Shown here piece after piece: positions 15,452-24,175 of a stretch of 64,000 nucleotides of DNA. The notes under the pieces were generated by a model that saw only the letters and a program-made list of their open reading frames with translations, made no database searches and was not told the DNA's origin. The first letter of the stretch is position 1. Every line of letters starts with the position of its first letter. The position numbers were made by a program, and so were the translations under genes. Source of the stretch: Streptomyces poonensis (GTDB taxonomy: Bacteria; Actinomycetota; Actinomycetes; Streptomycetales; Streptomycetaceae); contig NZ_BMVW01000015.1 in assembly GCF_014650915.1 (NCBI RefSeq), positions 162,726 through 226,725 on the forward strand, written 5' to 3'.

Positions 15452-18400
15452 ATGACAGCGCCGACGTACCGCCAGGTACCCGCCCAGGTCGACCTGCCCG
15501 CCCTCGAGCACGCCGTGCTCGACTTCTGGCGCGAGCAGAAGATCTTCGCCAAGAGCCTGGAGCAGTCCGAGGGACGCCCCGAGTGGGTGTTCTACGAGGG
15601 CCCGCCCACGGCCAACGGCATGCCCGGTGCCCACCACATCGAGGCCCGCGTCTTCAAGGACGTCTTCCCCCGCTTCCGCACCATGCGCGGCTACCACGTG
15701 GCCCGCAAGGCGGGCTGGGACTGCCACGGCCTCCCGGTGGAGCTGGCCGTCGAGAAGGAGCTCGGCTTCTCCGGCAAGCAGGACATCGAGGCGTACGGCA
15801 TCGCCGAGTTCAACGCCAAGTGCCGCGAGTCCGTGACCCGTCACACCGACGCGTTCTCCGAGCTCACGACCCGCATGGGCTACTGGGTCGACCTGGACGA
15901 CGCGTACCGCACGATGGACCCCGAGTACGTGGAGTCCGTCTGGTGGTCGCTCAAGGAGATCTTCAACAAGGGCCTGCTGGTCCAGGACCACCGCGTCGCC
16001 CCCTGGTGCCCGCGCTGCGGCACCGGCCTGTCCGACCACGAGCTGGCCCAGGGCTACGAGACGGTCGTCGACCCCTCGGTGTACGTCCGTTTCCCGCTCA
16101 CCTCCGGTCCGCTCGCGGGTGAGGCCGCGCTCCTGGTGTGGACGACGACCCCGTGGACCCTGGTGTCCAACACCGCGGTCGCCGCACACCCCGACGTCAC
16201 CTACGTCGTCGCCACCAACGGCGAGGAGAAGCTCGTCGTCGCCGAGCCGCTCGTGGCGAAGTCCCTCGGCGAGGGCTGGGAGACCACCGGCCAGTCGTTC
16301 ACCGGCGCCGAGATGGAGCGCTGGACGTATCAACGTCCGTTCGAGCTCGTGGAGTTCCCGGAACCCGCCCACTACGTGGTGAACGCCGACTACGTCACCA
16401 CCGAGGACGGTACGGGCCTGGTCCACCAGTCCCCGGCCTTCGGTGAGGACGACCTCAAGGTCTGCCGCTCCTACGGCCTGCCCGTCGTGAACCCCGTCCG
16501 CCCCGACGGCACCTTCGAGGAGGACGTCCCGCTGGTCGGCGGCGTCTTCTTCAAGAAGGCGGACGAGAAGCTCACCGAGGACCTCGCGAGCCGCGGTCTG
16601 CTCTTCAAGCACCTCCCGTACGAGCACAGCTACCCGCACTGCTGGCGCTGCCACACGGCGCTCCTCTACTACGCGCAGCCGTCCTGGTACATCCGCACCA
16701 CGGCCATCAAGGACCGCCTCCTCCAGGAGAACGAGAAGACCAACTGGTTCCCGGACTCGGTCAAGCACGGCCGCTACGGTGACTGGCTGAACAACAACAT
16801 CGACTGGGCCCTGTCCCGCAACCGCTACTGGGGCACCCCGCTGCCCATCTGGCGCTGCGAGGACGACCACCTCACCGTGATCGGCTCCCGCGCGGAGCTC
16901 ACCGAGCTGACCGGCACCGACCAGTCGGGCCTCGACCCGCACCGCCCGTACATCGACGAGGTCACCTTCGCGTGCCCCGAGGACGGCTGCGGCAGGACGG
17001 CCACGCGCGTGCCGGAGGTCATCGACGCCTGGTACGACTCGGGCTCGATGCCGTTCGCGCAGTGGGGCTACCCGTACAAGAACAAGGAGCTCTTCGAGAG
17101 CCGCTACCCGGCGCAGTTCATCTCGGAGGCCATCGACCAGACCCGCGGCTGGTTCTACACGCTGATGGCGGTCGGCACCCTGGTGTTCGACAAGTCGTCG
17201 TACGAGAACGTCGTCTGCCTCGGCCACATCCTCGCCGAGGACGGCCGCAAGATGTCCAAGCACCTGGGCAACATCCTGCAGCCGATCCCGCTGATGGACC
17301 AGCACGGCGCGGACGCGGTCCGCTGGTTCATGGCGGCCGGCGGCTCCCCCTGGGCGGCGCGGCGGGTCGGCCACGGCACGATCCAGGAGGTCGTCCGCAA
17401 GACGCTGCTGACCTACTGGAACACGGTCGCCTTCCAGGCCCTGTACGCGCGCACGTCCGGCTGGGCGCCCAGCGAGGCGGACCCGGCCCCGGCCGACCGC
17501 CCGCTCCTGGACCGCTGGCTGCTGTCCGAGCTGCACGCGCTCACCGACCAGGTCACGCAGGCCCTGGAGGGCTACGACACCCAGCGCGCCGGCAAGCTCC
17601 TGTCGGCGTTCGTCGACGACCTGTCCAACTGGTACGTACGCCGCTCGCGCCGCCGCTTCTGGCAGGGCGACAAGGCCGCGCTGCGCACCCTGCACGAGGT
17701 CGTCGAGACGGTCACCAAGCTGATGGCCCCGCTGACCCCGTTCATCACCGAGCGGGTCTGGCAGGACCTGATCGTGCCGGTCACCCCGGACGCCCCGGAG
17801 TCGGTGCACCTGTCCACCTGGCCGGAGGCGGACCTGACCGCCATCGACCCGGAGCTGTCCAAGCAGATGGTGCTGGTGCGCCGGCTGGTGGAGCTGGGCC
17901 GTGCCACGCGCGCGGAGTCCGGTGTCAAGACGCGTCAGCCGCTGTCGCGCGCGCTGGTCGCGGCGGCCGGCTTCGACGCCCTGAGCCCCGAGCTGCACAC
18001 GCAGATCACGGAGGAGCTGAACGTCAGCTCGCTGGCGTCCCTGAGCGAGGTCGGCGGTTCGCTCGTCGACACCACGGCCAAGGCCAACTTCCGTGCGCTG
18101 GGCAAGCGGTTCGGCAAGCGCGTCCAGGACGTGGCCAAGGCCGTCGCGAACGCCGACGCGGCCGCGCTGTCCCTGGCCCTGCGCGAGGGCACGGCCTCCG
18201 TCGAGGTCGACGGCGAGACCATCGCCCTCGCCCCCGACGAGGTGATCATCACGGAGACGCCGCGCGAGGGCTGGTCCGTGGCGTCCGACTCGGGTGCGAC
18301 GGTCGCCCTCGACCTGGAGATCACGGAGGAGCTGCGCCGCGCCGGTCTCGCCCGTGACGCGATCCGGCTGATCCAGGAGGCCCGCAAGAACAGCGGCCTG

Positions 18401-18610
18401 GACGTGGCCGACCGGATCGCGCTGCGCTGGACCGCCACCGACCCCGCGGTGATCGCGGCCCTGAGCGAGCACGCGGAGCTCATCGCCGACGAGGTCCTCG
18501 CCGCGGACTTCGCGCAGGGCGAGGCGGACGGCACATACGGGGCGCCGTTCACGGACGAGTCCCTGTCCCTGACGTTCCGGCTGCGCAAGGCGACGGCGCA
18601 GGAGTCGTAG
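15452..18610 (+). CDS. ileS: Isoleucyl-tRNA synthetase
   Basis: A 1,052-residue class I aminoacyl-tRNA synthetase that charges tRNA-Ile. The catalytic domain has the nucleotide-binding signature region at residues 49-66 (PPTANGMPGAHHIEAR) and KMSKH at 600-604. CP1 editing-domain motifs include LVWTTTPWTLVSNTA and GTGLVHQSPAFGEDDL. ALSRNRYWGTPLPIW, the anticodon-binding region and a C-terminal extension follow. Length and KMSKHLGN fit the eukaryote-like IleS type of actinobacteria, the type often less sensitive to mupirocin. The HIGH-type site reads GAHH rather than HxGH. The start is the ATG at 15452, ten bases after GGAGG, which is the element masked in the T-box hairpin. Strong hairpins follow the stop codon. 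Confidence 0.96.
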   Translation: MTAPTYRQVPAQVDLPALEHAVLDFWREQKIFAKSLEQSEGRPEWVFYEGPPTANGMPGAHHIEARVFKDVFPRFRTMRGYHVARKAGWDCHGLPVELAVEKELGFSGKQDIEAYGIAEFNAKCRESVTRHTDAFSELTTRMGYWVDLDDAYRTMDPEYVESVWWSLKEIFNKGLLVQDHRVAPWCPRCGTGLSDHELAQGYETVVDPSVYVRFPLTSGPLAGEAALLVWTTTPWTLVSNTAVAAHPDVTYVVATNGEEKLVVAEPLVAKSLGEGWETTGQSFTGAEMERWTYQRPFELVEFPEPAHYVVNADYVTTEDGTGLVHQSPAFGEDDLKVCRSYGLPVVNPVRPDGTFEEDVPLVGGVFFKKADEKLTEDLASRGLLFKHLPYEHSYPHCWRCHTALLYYAQPSWYIRTTAIKDRLLQENEKTNWFPDSVKHGRYGDWLNNNIDWALSRNRYWGTPLPIWRCEDDHLTVIGSRAELTELTGTDQSGLDPHRPYIDEVTFACPEDGCGRTATRVPEVIDAWYDSGSMPFAQWGYPYKNKELFESRYPAQFISEAIDQTRGWFYTLMAVGTLVFDKSSYENVVCLGHILAEDGRKMSKHLGNILQPIPLMDQHGADAVRWFMAAGGSPWAARRVGHGTIQEVVRKTLLTYWNTVAFQALYARTSGWAPSEADPAPADRPLLDRWLLSELHALTDQVTQALEGYDTQRAGKLLSAFVDDLSNWYVRRSRRRFWQGDKAALRTLHEVVETVTKLMAPLTPFITERVWQDLIVPVTPDAPESVHLSTWPEADLTAIDPELSKQMVLVRRLVELGRATRAESGVKTRQPLSRALVAAAGFDALSPELHTQITEELNVSSLASLSEVGGSLVDTTAKANFRALGKRFGKRVQDVAKAVANADAAALSLALREGTASVEVDGETIALAPDEVIITETPREGWSVASDSGATVALDLEITEELRRAGLARDAIRLIQEARKNSGLDVADRIALRWTATDPAVIAALSEHAELIADEVLAADFAQGEADGTYGAPFTDESLSLTFRLRKATAQES

Positions 18611-18625
18611 GACGATCGGTCCGAG

Positions 18626-18659
18626 GCGGTCACCGTCCGCACGTCCGTACGGTGACCGC
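18626..18659 (+). terminator. Hairpin directly after ileS
   Basis: An 11-bp perfect stem (GCGGTCACCGT / ACGGTGACCGC) with a 12-base loop begins 16 bases after the ileS stop. Confidence 0.6.
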
Positions 18660-18719
18660 GGGCCGTCAGCGGCCGGTCGCCCAGTTCCCCCGTTCTCTTT
18701 CGGGTCACTGGGCGCAGTA

Positions 18720-18757
18720 CGAGGGCCCGGTCCCCTTTTCGGGGGATCGGGCCCTCG
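18720..18757. terminator. Strong bidirectional terminator between ileS and divIVA
   Basis: A 16-bp stem (CGAGGGCCCGGTCCCC and its complement, one G-T pair) has a loop of TTTTC plus one unpaired G. It lies between the convergent ileS and divIVA genes and would act on either strand. A weaker 8-bp hairpin (CGCCCAGT / ACTGGGCG, 18678-18714) precedes it. Confidence 0.75.
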
Positions 18758-18817
18758 TGCCGCATATGTCGGCCGCTGCCCCGATCGACCCGTGCGGAAA
18801 GGCGACCCGTGCAGAAA

Positions 18818-18852
18818 GGGCGAGGCCCCCGGATCATCCGGGGGCCTCGCCC
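18818..18852 (-). terminator. Near-perfect palindrome terminator after divIVA
   Basis: Two 17-base arms (beginning GGGCGAGGCCCCC on the plus strand) flank a single C. In RNA the centre opens as a small loop. It is 53 bases beyond the divIVA stop on the minus strand and can serve as terminator for that gene. Confidence 0.75.
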
Positions 18853-18904
18853 TGTACGCGCTGCCGACGCGTGAGGCCTACTGGGGCCTACTGACGGCGG
18901 GCCG

Positions 18905-20068
18905 TCAGTTGTCGTCCTCGTCGATCAGGAAACCGCGCATCGGCGAGGGAGCCTGGCCCATCGGGGACGGGCCCTGCGGACGCACCGGCGCCATCGGCTG
19001 GGTCATGGCCGGGGACATCTGCTGCTGGCCGCCGTAGGAGGGCGCGGCCGGAGCCGGGGCACCACCCATCGGCTGGTTGCCGCCGTAGGACGGAGCGCTC
19101 GCGCCGGCCGGGGCCATGGAGGGCGCCGGGGACGGCGGGAGGGAGGCCGTGGCCGGAGTACGCGGCGGGGCGAGCGAGTCGTCCGCCTGGGTCTCCAGCT
19201 GACGCAGCTGGCTCTCCAGGTAGGACTTCAGCCGCGTACGGTACTCGCGCTCGAAGCCGCGCAGGTCCTCGACCTTGCGCTCCAGCGTGGCGCGGGCGGA
19301 CTCCAGGGAGCCCATCGCGACACGGTGCTTCTCCTGCGCGTCCCGCTCCAGGGCGTCGGCCTTGGCACGGGCGTCGCGCTCCAGACCCTCGGCACGGCTG
19401 CGGGCCTCACCGACGATCTTGTTGGCCTCGGAACGGGCCTCCGCGATCGCCTGGTCGGCGGTCTGCTGGGCCAGCGACAGCACGCGCGCGGCACTGTCGC
19501 CGCCGGGACCCTGACCGGGCTGCGGAAGACCGCCGCCCATCGGGCCGGGGCCACCCATGGGACCGCCCATCGGGCCGCCCATCTGCTGCTGCATCGGACC
19601 GCCCTGGCCCATCGGGCCGCCCTGCCCCATCGGACCCTGACCCATCGGACCGGGACCCTGGGGGCCCTGACCGCTGGGACCGGCGGGCAGCTGCGGCGCA
19701 CCGCTCGGCAGCTGGGGCGGACCACCCATGGGGCCGCCCATCTGCTGCTGCGGCGGGCCCGATATGCCGGCGGGAACGGGAGCGCCGGGACCGCGCATGC
19801 CCTGCTGCTGGTCCTGGGGGCCGGGACCACCGGGACCACCGGGGCCGCCGGGGCCCTCCGGGGGCTTGCGCATGTTCTGCTGGTTCTGCGCGGCGGCGCG
19901 CGTGGCGGCGGCCAGCTTGGCGCGCAGATCCTCGTTCTCGCGCAGCAGACGGGTCAGTTCGGCTTCGACCTCGTCGAGGAAGGCATCGACCTCGTCCTCG
20001 TCATAGCCTTCTCGGAGGCGGACGGTCGTGAACTGCTTGTTCCGCACGTCCTCGGGGGTCAACGGCAT
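18905..20068 (-). CDS. divIVA: DivIVA polar-growth/cell-division coiled-coil protein
   Basis: A 387-residue protein of the DivIVA/Wag31 family that marks hyphal tips and directs polar wall growth; it is expected to be essential in Streptomyces. The conserved N-terminal membrane-binding crossed-loop domain is MPLTPEDVRNKQFTTVRLREGYDEDEVDAFLDEVE (residues 1-35), followed by a short coiled coil to about 60. Residues 70-185 are a Pro/Gly/Gln/Met-rich linker with GGPMGQG repeats. A second long coiled coil spans about 190-295 (QAIAEARSEANKIVGEAR). The tail is disordered and ends GFLIDEDDN. ATG with GAGGTGAAGAG upstream. It is last in the sepF-yggT-divIVA order, 52 bases after yggT. Confidence 0.97.
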   Translation of the reverse strand: MPLTPEDVRNKQFTTVRLREGYDEDEVDAFLDEVEAELTRLLRENEDLRAKLAAATRAAAQNQQNMRKPPEGPGGPGGPGGPGPQDQQQGMRGPGAPVPAGISGPPQQQMGGPMGGPPQLPSGAPQLPAGPSGQGPQGPGPMGQGPMGQGGPMGQGGPMQQQMGGPMGGPMGGPGPMGGGLPQPGQGPGGDSAARVLSLAQQTADQAIAEARSEANKIVGEARSRAEGLERDARAKADALERDAQEKHRVAMGSLESARATLERKVEDLRGFEREYRTRLKSYLESQLRQLETQADDSLAPPRTPATASLPPSPAPSMAPAGASAPSYGGNQPMGGAPAPAAPSYGGQQQMSPAMTQPMAPVRPQGPSPMGQAPSPMRGFLIDEDDN

Positions 20069-20120
20069 CTCTTCACCTCAACGTAGTCATCGGCAGTCGG
20101 CAAGACCGTATCGTCCACAT

Positions 20121-20411
20121 TCACCTCGCGAGACTGCTCACGATGGAGATCAGGATGTAGACGATGATCATCAGTACGAAGAAGGACAGGTCAAGTGCCA
20201 CGCCCCCGAGACGCAACGGCGGGATGAACCGCCGCAGAAGCTTGAGCGGTGGATCCGTGACAGTGTAGGTGGCCTCCAGAACGACGACCATCGCCTTGCC
20301 GGGTTGCCATGAGCGGGCGAACTGGAAGACGTAGTCCATGACCAGCCGGAAGATCAGCACGATCAGGAAACACATCAGCGCGACGTAGAGCACCTGCCAA
20401 ACCACGCTCAT
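20121..20411 (-). CDS. YggT-family membrane protein
   Basis: A 96-residue protein with two hydrophobic segments (about 4-25, VLYVALMCFLIVLIFRLVMDYVF; and 73-93, LDLSFFVLMIIVYILISIVSSL). They flank the family core ATYTVTDPPLKLLRRFIPPLRLGGVALD. YggT-family genes commonly sit between sepF and divIVA in actinobacteria and have been linked to membrane and division functions without a firm biochemical role. Start ATG. Gaps of 52 bases to divIVA and 50 to sepF suggest co-transcription. Confidence 0.93.
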   Translation of the reverse strand: MSVVWQVLYVALMCFLIVLIFRLVMDYVFQFARSWQPGKAMVVVLEATYTVTDPPLKLLRRFIPPLRLGGVALDLSFFVLMIIVYILISIVSSLAR

Positions 20412-20461
20412 GATCCGTGCTTCCCTCTCCCCTGTTCGTACAGCTTGTCCGGTTGTGCGTC

Positions 20462-21094
20462 TCAGCTCTGGTTGAAGAACCCGCCCTCTGCGATGCGGGC
20501 CTTGTCCTCCGCCGTGACATCGACGTTAGCAGGCGACAACAGGAACACCTTCTGCGTCACCCGCTCGATGCTTCCATGCAGACCGAACACCAAACCAGCG
20601 GCAAAGTCGACAAGTCGCTTCGCATCAGTGTCGTCCATCTCGGTCAGATTCATGATCACCGGGGTGCCCTCACGGAAGTGTTCCCCGATGGTACGGGCCT
20701 CGTTGTAGGTCCGCGGGTGCAGCGTGGTGATCCGGTACGGCTCTCGTTCCGACACGACCTTGGGCATGATCACCGGTGCGTTCTTCTCCAGGCTCTGACG
20801 TTCTTGTGTGATGGACGCCACGGGCGCGATCCGCGCCGGGCGCGCCGGTTCCGCGGGCAGTGGGGCGGAATGCGCCACCGGCTCACGCTGCACGGTGGGT
20901 TGCACGACTCGTACCGATTCGTCCCGTGGGGGCTGGTGCGTCTGATGCGACGTCTCGTGCCGCCTGCGGTCGCGCTCGGGCTCCGGGTCGAGCTCGGGTT
21001 CGAAGTCGTCGTCGGGGTCGAATCCGCGGCCGTCGTACCCATCGTCCTCCACGAGGCCGAGGTAGACCGCCATCTTGCGCATCGCGCCGGCCAT
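20462..21094 (-). CDS. sepF: SepF, cytoplasmic division protein that tethers FtsZ
   Basis: A 210-residue FtsZ-binding division protein. The N-terminal amphipathic helix MAGAMRKMAVYLGLVEDD (membrane anchor) is followed by an acidic/disordered linker (residues 20-105). The conserved SepF domain is at about 110-205 (ITTLHPRTYNEARTIGEHFREGTPVIMNLTEMDDTDAKRLVDFAAGLVFGLHG, then FLLSPANVDVT). In actinobacteria, which lack FtsA, SepF links FtsZ to the membrane; no ftsA gene is seen here. ATG with GGAGG nine bases upstream. It is separated from yggS by 130 bases that include AT-rich sequence (about 21188-21200), so it may have its own promoter. Confidence 0.95.
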   Translation of the reverse strand: MAGAMRKMAVYLGLVEDDGYDGRGFDPDDDFEPELDPEPERDRRRHETSHQTHQPPRDESVRVVQPTVQREPVAHSAPLPAEPARPARIAPVASITQERQSLEKNAPVIMPKVVSEREPYRITTLHPRTYNEARTIGEHFREGTPVIMNLTEMDDTDAKRLVDFAAGLVFGLHGSIERVTQKVFLLSPANVDVTAEDKARIAEGGFFNQS

Positions 21095-21224
21095 GCTCTG
21101 AGTCCTCCGCTCTGTGGTGGATCGACTGACGACTTGCCAAGTGCCCGCGATCCACGTGGTCGCTATGCCCGCCTACCAGCGGTAATGACCATATTTTCTG
21201 CTGTGGTCCGACTTCTTGGCGACG

Positions 21225-21944
21225 TTACCCGAGCCTGGGGCGGACTCCGAGTACCGCGCTGCCGACGCGCACATGTGTCGCCCCGGCGGCCACGGCCTGC
21301 TCGAGGTCCGCGCTCATCCCTGCCGAGACCATGTTCGCAGCCGGATGGGCTCTGCGCAGGGCAGTCGACAAATCCATCAACCGCTCGAACGCCGCGCGTT
21401 CGCGCCCCGCGTACTCACCGGTGAGCGGCGCCACGGTCATCAGGCCGTCGAGCCGCAAGCCGGGCGAGTCCGCCACAAGACCGGCCAACTCCTCGATCCC
21501 GCCGGGGCCGACACCGCCCCGGTCCCCCCGGCCGCTCTCCCCTGCGTCGAGCGCGACCTGGAGCAGACACCCCACGTCGCGCCCCGCCCGGACGGCCTCC
21601 TTCGACAGAGCCGTGACGAGCTTGGGACGATCCACGGACTGTACGACATCGGCGTAACACACCACAGAACGGACTTTGTTGGTCTGCAACTGGCCGACGA
21701 AGTGCCAGGTAAGCGGCAGATCCGCGCACTCGGCGGCCTTGGGCGACGCGTCCTGGTCCTTGTTCTCGGCGACGTGCCGCACTCCCAGTTCCGAGAGAAA
21801 ACGCACATCGCTCGCGGGGTAGGTCTTGGTGACCGCGATCAGGGTCACCTCCTCGCGCTTCCGGCCCGCCGCCGCGCACGCCGCCGCGATACGGTCCTCC
21901 ACCTTCGCCAGGTTCTCGGCGAGTTCGGTCTTACGGTCCGTCAT
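21225..21944 (-). CDS. YggS-family pyridoxal-phosphate homeostasis protein
   Basis: A 239-residue PLP-binding protein with the alanine-racemase-like TIM barrel. The cofactor lysine is Lys40 in LIAVTKTYPASDV. Other family motifs are VAENKDQDASPKA, WHFVGQLQTNK, GLMTVAPL and SAGMSADLEQAVAAGATHVRVGSAVLG. It balances free PLP and amino-acid pools and has no known catalytic activity. The ATG is six bases after the pgeF stop, so it is in the ftsZ-pgeF-yggS unit, the usual order in Gram-positive bacteria. Confidence 0.94.
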   Translation of the reverse strand: MTDRKTELAENLAKVEDRIAAACAAAGRKREEVTLIAVTKTYPASDVRFLSELGVRHVAENKDQDASPKAAECADLPLTWHFVGQLQTNKVRSVVCYADVVQSVDRPKLVTALSKEAVRAGRDVGCLLQVALDAGESGRGDRGGVGPGGIEELAGLVADSPGLRLDGLMTVAPLTGEYAGRERAAFERLMDLSTALRRAHPAANMVSAGMSADLEQAVAAGATHVRVGSAVLGVRPRLG

Positions 21945-21950
21945 GCCCCA

Positions 21951-22688
21951 TCAGTCCAGCCAGACATATCCCGCGAGTCGCCCTGTGGTGCGGTCGCGGC
22001 GGTACGAGAAGTGGTCGCCCGATTCGAACGTGCAGACCGGGGACTGCTCCCGGTCACGCACCCCGAGCCGGTCGAGCTGGGCGTGCACACCGGCGCTCAC
22101 GTCCACGGCCGGGGTGCCCCAGCTCGTCGTGGCGTACGCCGCGGGCTCGGTGGCGGACACCTCGGCGCGCATCGCCTCGGGCACCTCGTAGCAGCGGCCG
22201 CAGACGGCGGGACCGGTGCGGGCCACGATCCGGGACGGCTCGGCACCCAGTTCGATCATGGCGCGGACGGCGGCGGGCACCACCCCGGCGACCATGCCGG
22301 GCCGTCCCGCGTGCGCCGCGCCCACGACCCCGGCGACGGGGTCGGCGAGCAGCACGGGGACGCAGTCGGCGGTGAGCACGGCGAGGGCGAGTCCGCGCCG
22401 GACGGTGACGAGCGCGTCGACGGACGGCACGGCCGAAGGGTCCGCGGAGCTCCAGGGCCCGTCGACCACCGCGACCTCCGGACCGTGCACCTGGTTCATC
22501 CAGACGACCTCGGCCGGGTCGAGCCCGAGCGACTTCGCGGCCAGCTCGCGATTGGTCCGTACCGTCTCCGGGTCGTCCCCGACGGCTCCGCCGAGGTTGA
22601 GCTCCTCGTACGGAGCGGCGCTCACCCCGCCCCACCGGTCGGTGAAGGCGAAGTGCGCGCCGCTCACGCTGTCGCGCTGCCCTATCAC
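21951..22688 (-). CDS. pgeF: PgeF/YfiH-family purine nucleosidase or peptidoglycan-editing factor
   Basis: A 245-residue laccase-domain protein (YfiH/YlmD family). Metal or purine-binding motifs are VWMNQVHGPEVAVVDG, LTADCVPVLLAD, GAAHAGRPGMVAG, RTGPAVCGRCYEV and FESGDHFSYRRDRTTGRLAGYVWL. Members have been described as purine nucleoside phosphorylase/deaminase enzymes and, in E. coli, as a factor that keeps peptidoglycan stem composition correct; which applies here is not visible. The GTG start overlaps the ftsZ stop (GTGA), so translation is coupled to ftsZ. Confidence 0.92.
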   Translation of the reverse strand: MIGQRDSVSGAHFAFTDRWGGVSAAPYEELNLGGAVGDDPETVRTNRELAAKSLGLDPAEVVWMNQVHGPEVAVVDGPWSSADPSAVPSVDALVTVRRGLALAVLTADCVPVLLADPVAGVVGAAHAGRPGMVAGVVPAAVRAMIELGAEPSRIVARTGPAVCGRCYEVPEAMRAEVSATEPAAYATTSWGTPAVDVSAGVHAQLDRLGVRDREQSPVCTFESGDHFSYRRDRTTGRLAGYVWLD

Positions 22689-23899
22689 TTCAGGAAGTCC
22701 GGCACGTCCAGTTCCTCGGCCGCGCTGTCCGCGTACGTCCGGGACGGCGGGACCGGCGGGGAGACCGGGGGGAGGTCGTGGTGCACCGGCTCCGGGGCGG
22801 GCTCCGGCTCCTCCTTCGGCGTCACGCTGCCGAGGGAACCGAAGGTCGGACGGCTCTCCCGCTCCACGGCGGGCCGTACGGGGGGCGGCGCGGGCTCCTC
22901 GCGCTGCTTGGCGGCGGCGGAGCCGAGGATGTTCTCCCGCTTGGCGGGGGGCTGGCCGCCGTCGAACCCGGCCGCGATCACGGTGACCCGGACCTCGTCG
23001 CCGAGCGCGTCGTCGATGACGGCACCGAAGATGATGTTGGCCTCGGGGTGCGCGGCCTCGCTCACCAGCTGGGCGGCCTCGTTGATCTCGAAGAGACCGA
23101 GGTCGGAGCCGCCGGAGATGGAGAGCAGCACGCCGCGGGCGCCGTCGATGGACGCCTCCAGCAGCGGCGAGGAGATCGCCATCTCGGCCGCGGCCACCGC
23201 GCGGTCGTCGCCGCGGGCGGAACCGATGCCCATGAGGGCCGAACCGGCCTCGGACATGACGGACTTCACGTCGGCGAAGTCGAGGTTGATCAGACCGGGC
23301 GTGGTGATGAGGTCGGTGATGCCCTGGACACCGGAGAGCAGAACCTGGTCGGCCGACTTGAAGGCGTCCAGAACCGACACCTGGCGGTCGGAGATCGACA
23401 GCAGCCGGTCGTTCGGGATGACGATGAGGGTGTCGACCTCTTCGCGGAGTTCGGCGATGCCGTCCTCGGCCTGGTTGGCGCGGCGCCGTCCCTCGAAGGT
23501 GAACGGGCGCGTGACCACGCCGATGGTGAGGGCGCCCAGCGAACGGGCGATGTTCGCCACGACGGGCGCTCCGCCGGTGCCGGTGCCGCCGCCCTCGCCC
23601 GCCGTCACGAAGACCATGTCGGCCCCCTTGAGGACCTCCTCGATCTCCTCGCGGTGGTCCTCGGCGGCCTTGCGCCCGACGGCCGGGTTGGCGCCGGCGC
23701 CCAGTCCGCGGGTGAGTTCACGGCCGACGTCCAGCTTGACGTCGGCGTCGCTCATCAACAGAGCCTGCGCGTCCGTGTTGATCGCGATGAACTCGACACC
23801 CTTGAGACCGACCTCGATCATTCGGTTGATGGCATTGACACCACCGCCGCCGACACCGATGACCTTGATGACTGCGAGGTAGTTCTGCGGTGCTGCCAC
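22685..23899 (-). CDS. ftsZ: Cell division GTPase FtsZ
   Basis: A 404-residue tubulin homologue that forms the septal ring. The GTP-binding region contains VIGVGGGGVNAINRM, the tubulin signature GEGGGTGTGGAPVVA and the T7-loop region NLDFADVKSVMSEAGSALMGIG. The conserved C-terminal tail, which binds SepF/FtsW partners, ends DVPDFLK. The frame is open to a GTG at 23935, but the start is set at the GTG at 23899 (VAAPQNYLAVIKVIG), eight bases after GAGAGG. It matches the known Streptomyces FtsZ N-terminus. The 276-base upstream gap to ftsQ carries several candidate -10 sequences and an 8-bp inverted repeat. S. coelicolor ftsZ is known to have several promoters here, one induced at sporulation. 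Confidence 0.97.
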   Translation of the reverse strand: MAAPQNYLAVIKVIGVGGGGVNAINRMIEVGLKGVEFIAINTDAQALLMSDADVKLDVGRELTRGLGAGANPAVGRKAAEDHREEIEEVLKGADMVFVTAGEGGGTGTGGAPVVANIARSLGALTIGVVTRPFTFEGRRRANQAEDGIAELREEVDTLIVIPNDRLLSISDRQVSVLDAFKSADQVLLSGVQGITDLITTPGLINLDFADVKSVMSEAGSALMGIGSARGDDRAVAAAEMAISSPLLEASIDGARGVLLSISGGSDLGLFEINEAAQLVSEAAHPEANIIFGAVIDDALGDEVRVTVIAAGFDGGQPPAKRENILGSAAAKQREEPAPPPVRPAVERESRPTFGSLGSVTPKEEPEPAPEPVHHDLPPVSPPVPPSRTYADSAAEELDVPDFLK

Positions 23900-23994
23900 G
23901 TCGAAGGCCTCTCGCCTCGATTTACGGGTCGTCACTTCGCCGCGCGGCGAGGTGACGACGGATGCCGATTGGGACGGTCCGTATCGCCGACCCG

Positions 23995-24019
23995 AACCCT
24001 AACGCTGAAGTTTAGGGTT
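23995..24019. promoter_or_regulatory. Inverted repeat in the ftsZ promoter region
   Basis: AACCCTAA (23995-24002) and TTAGGGTT (24012-24019) form a perfect 8-bp inverted repeat with nine bases between. It lies about 100 bases upstream of the ftsZ start in a locally A/T-rich stretch. It could be an operator for developmental control of ftsZ; no factor can be named from sequence. Confidence 0.45.
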
Positions 24020-24175
24020 ACCAGTGTGCCTGTTCCCTGGACTCTTCCGAACAGGACACTAAGTCGACAAGTGGCGCGCGTTCAACGAACACGCCGAACC
24101 TCCCGTTTTTCTTTTCACCCTATGTGATCAGCCGTAGCGCTGCCCAACCAGGGTGCTGGCCTGCGCTGATGTGCG

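Noticed and set aside
15026..18472. 1,148-codon minus-strand frame opposite ileS
   Set aside because: Shadow of ileS; no recognisable motif despite its length.
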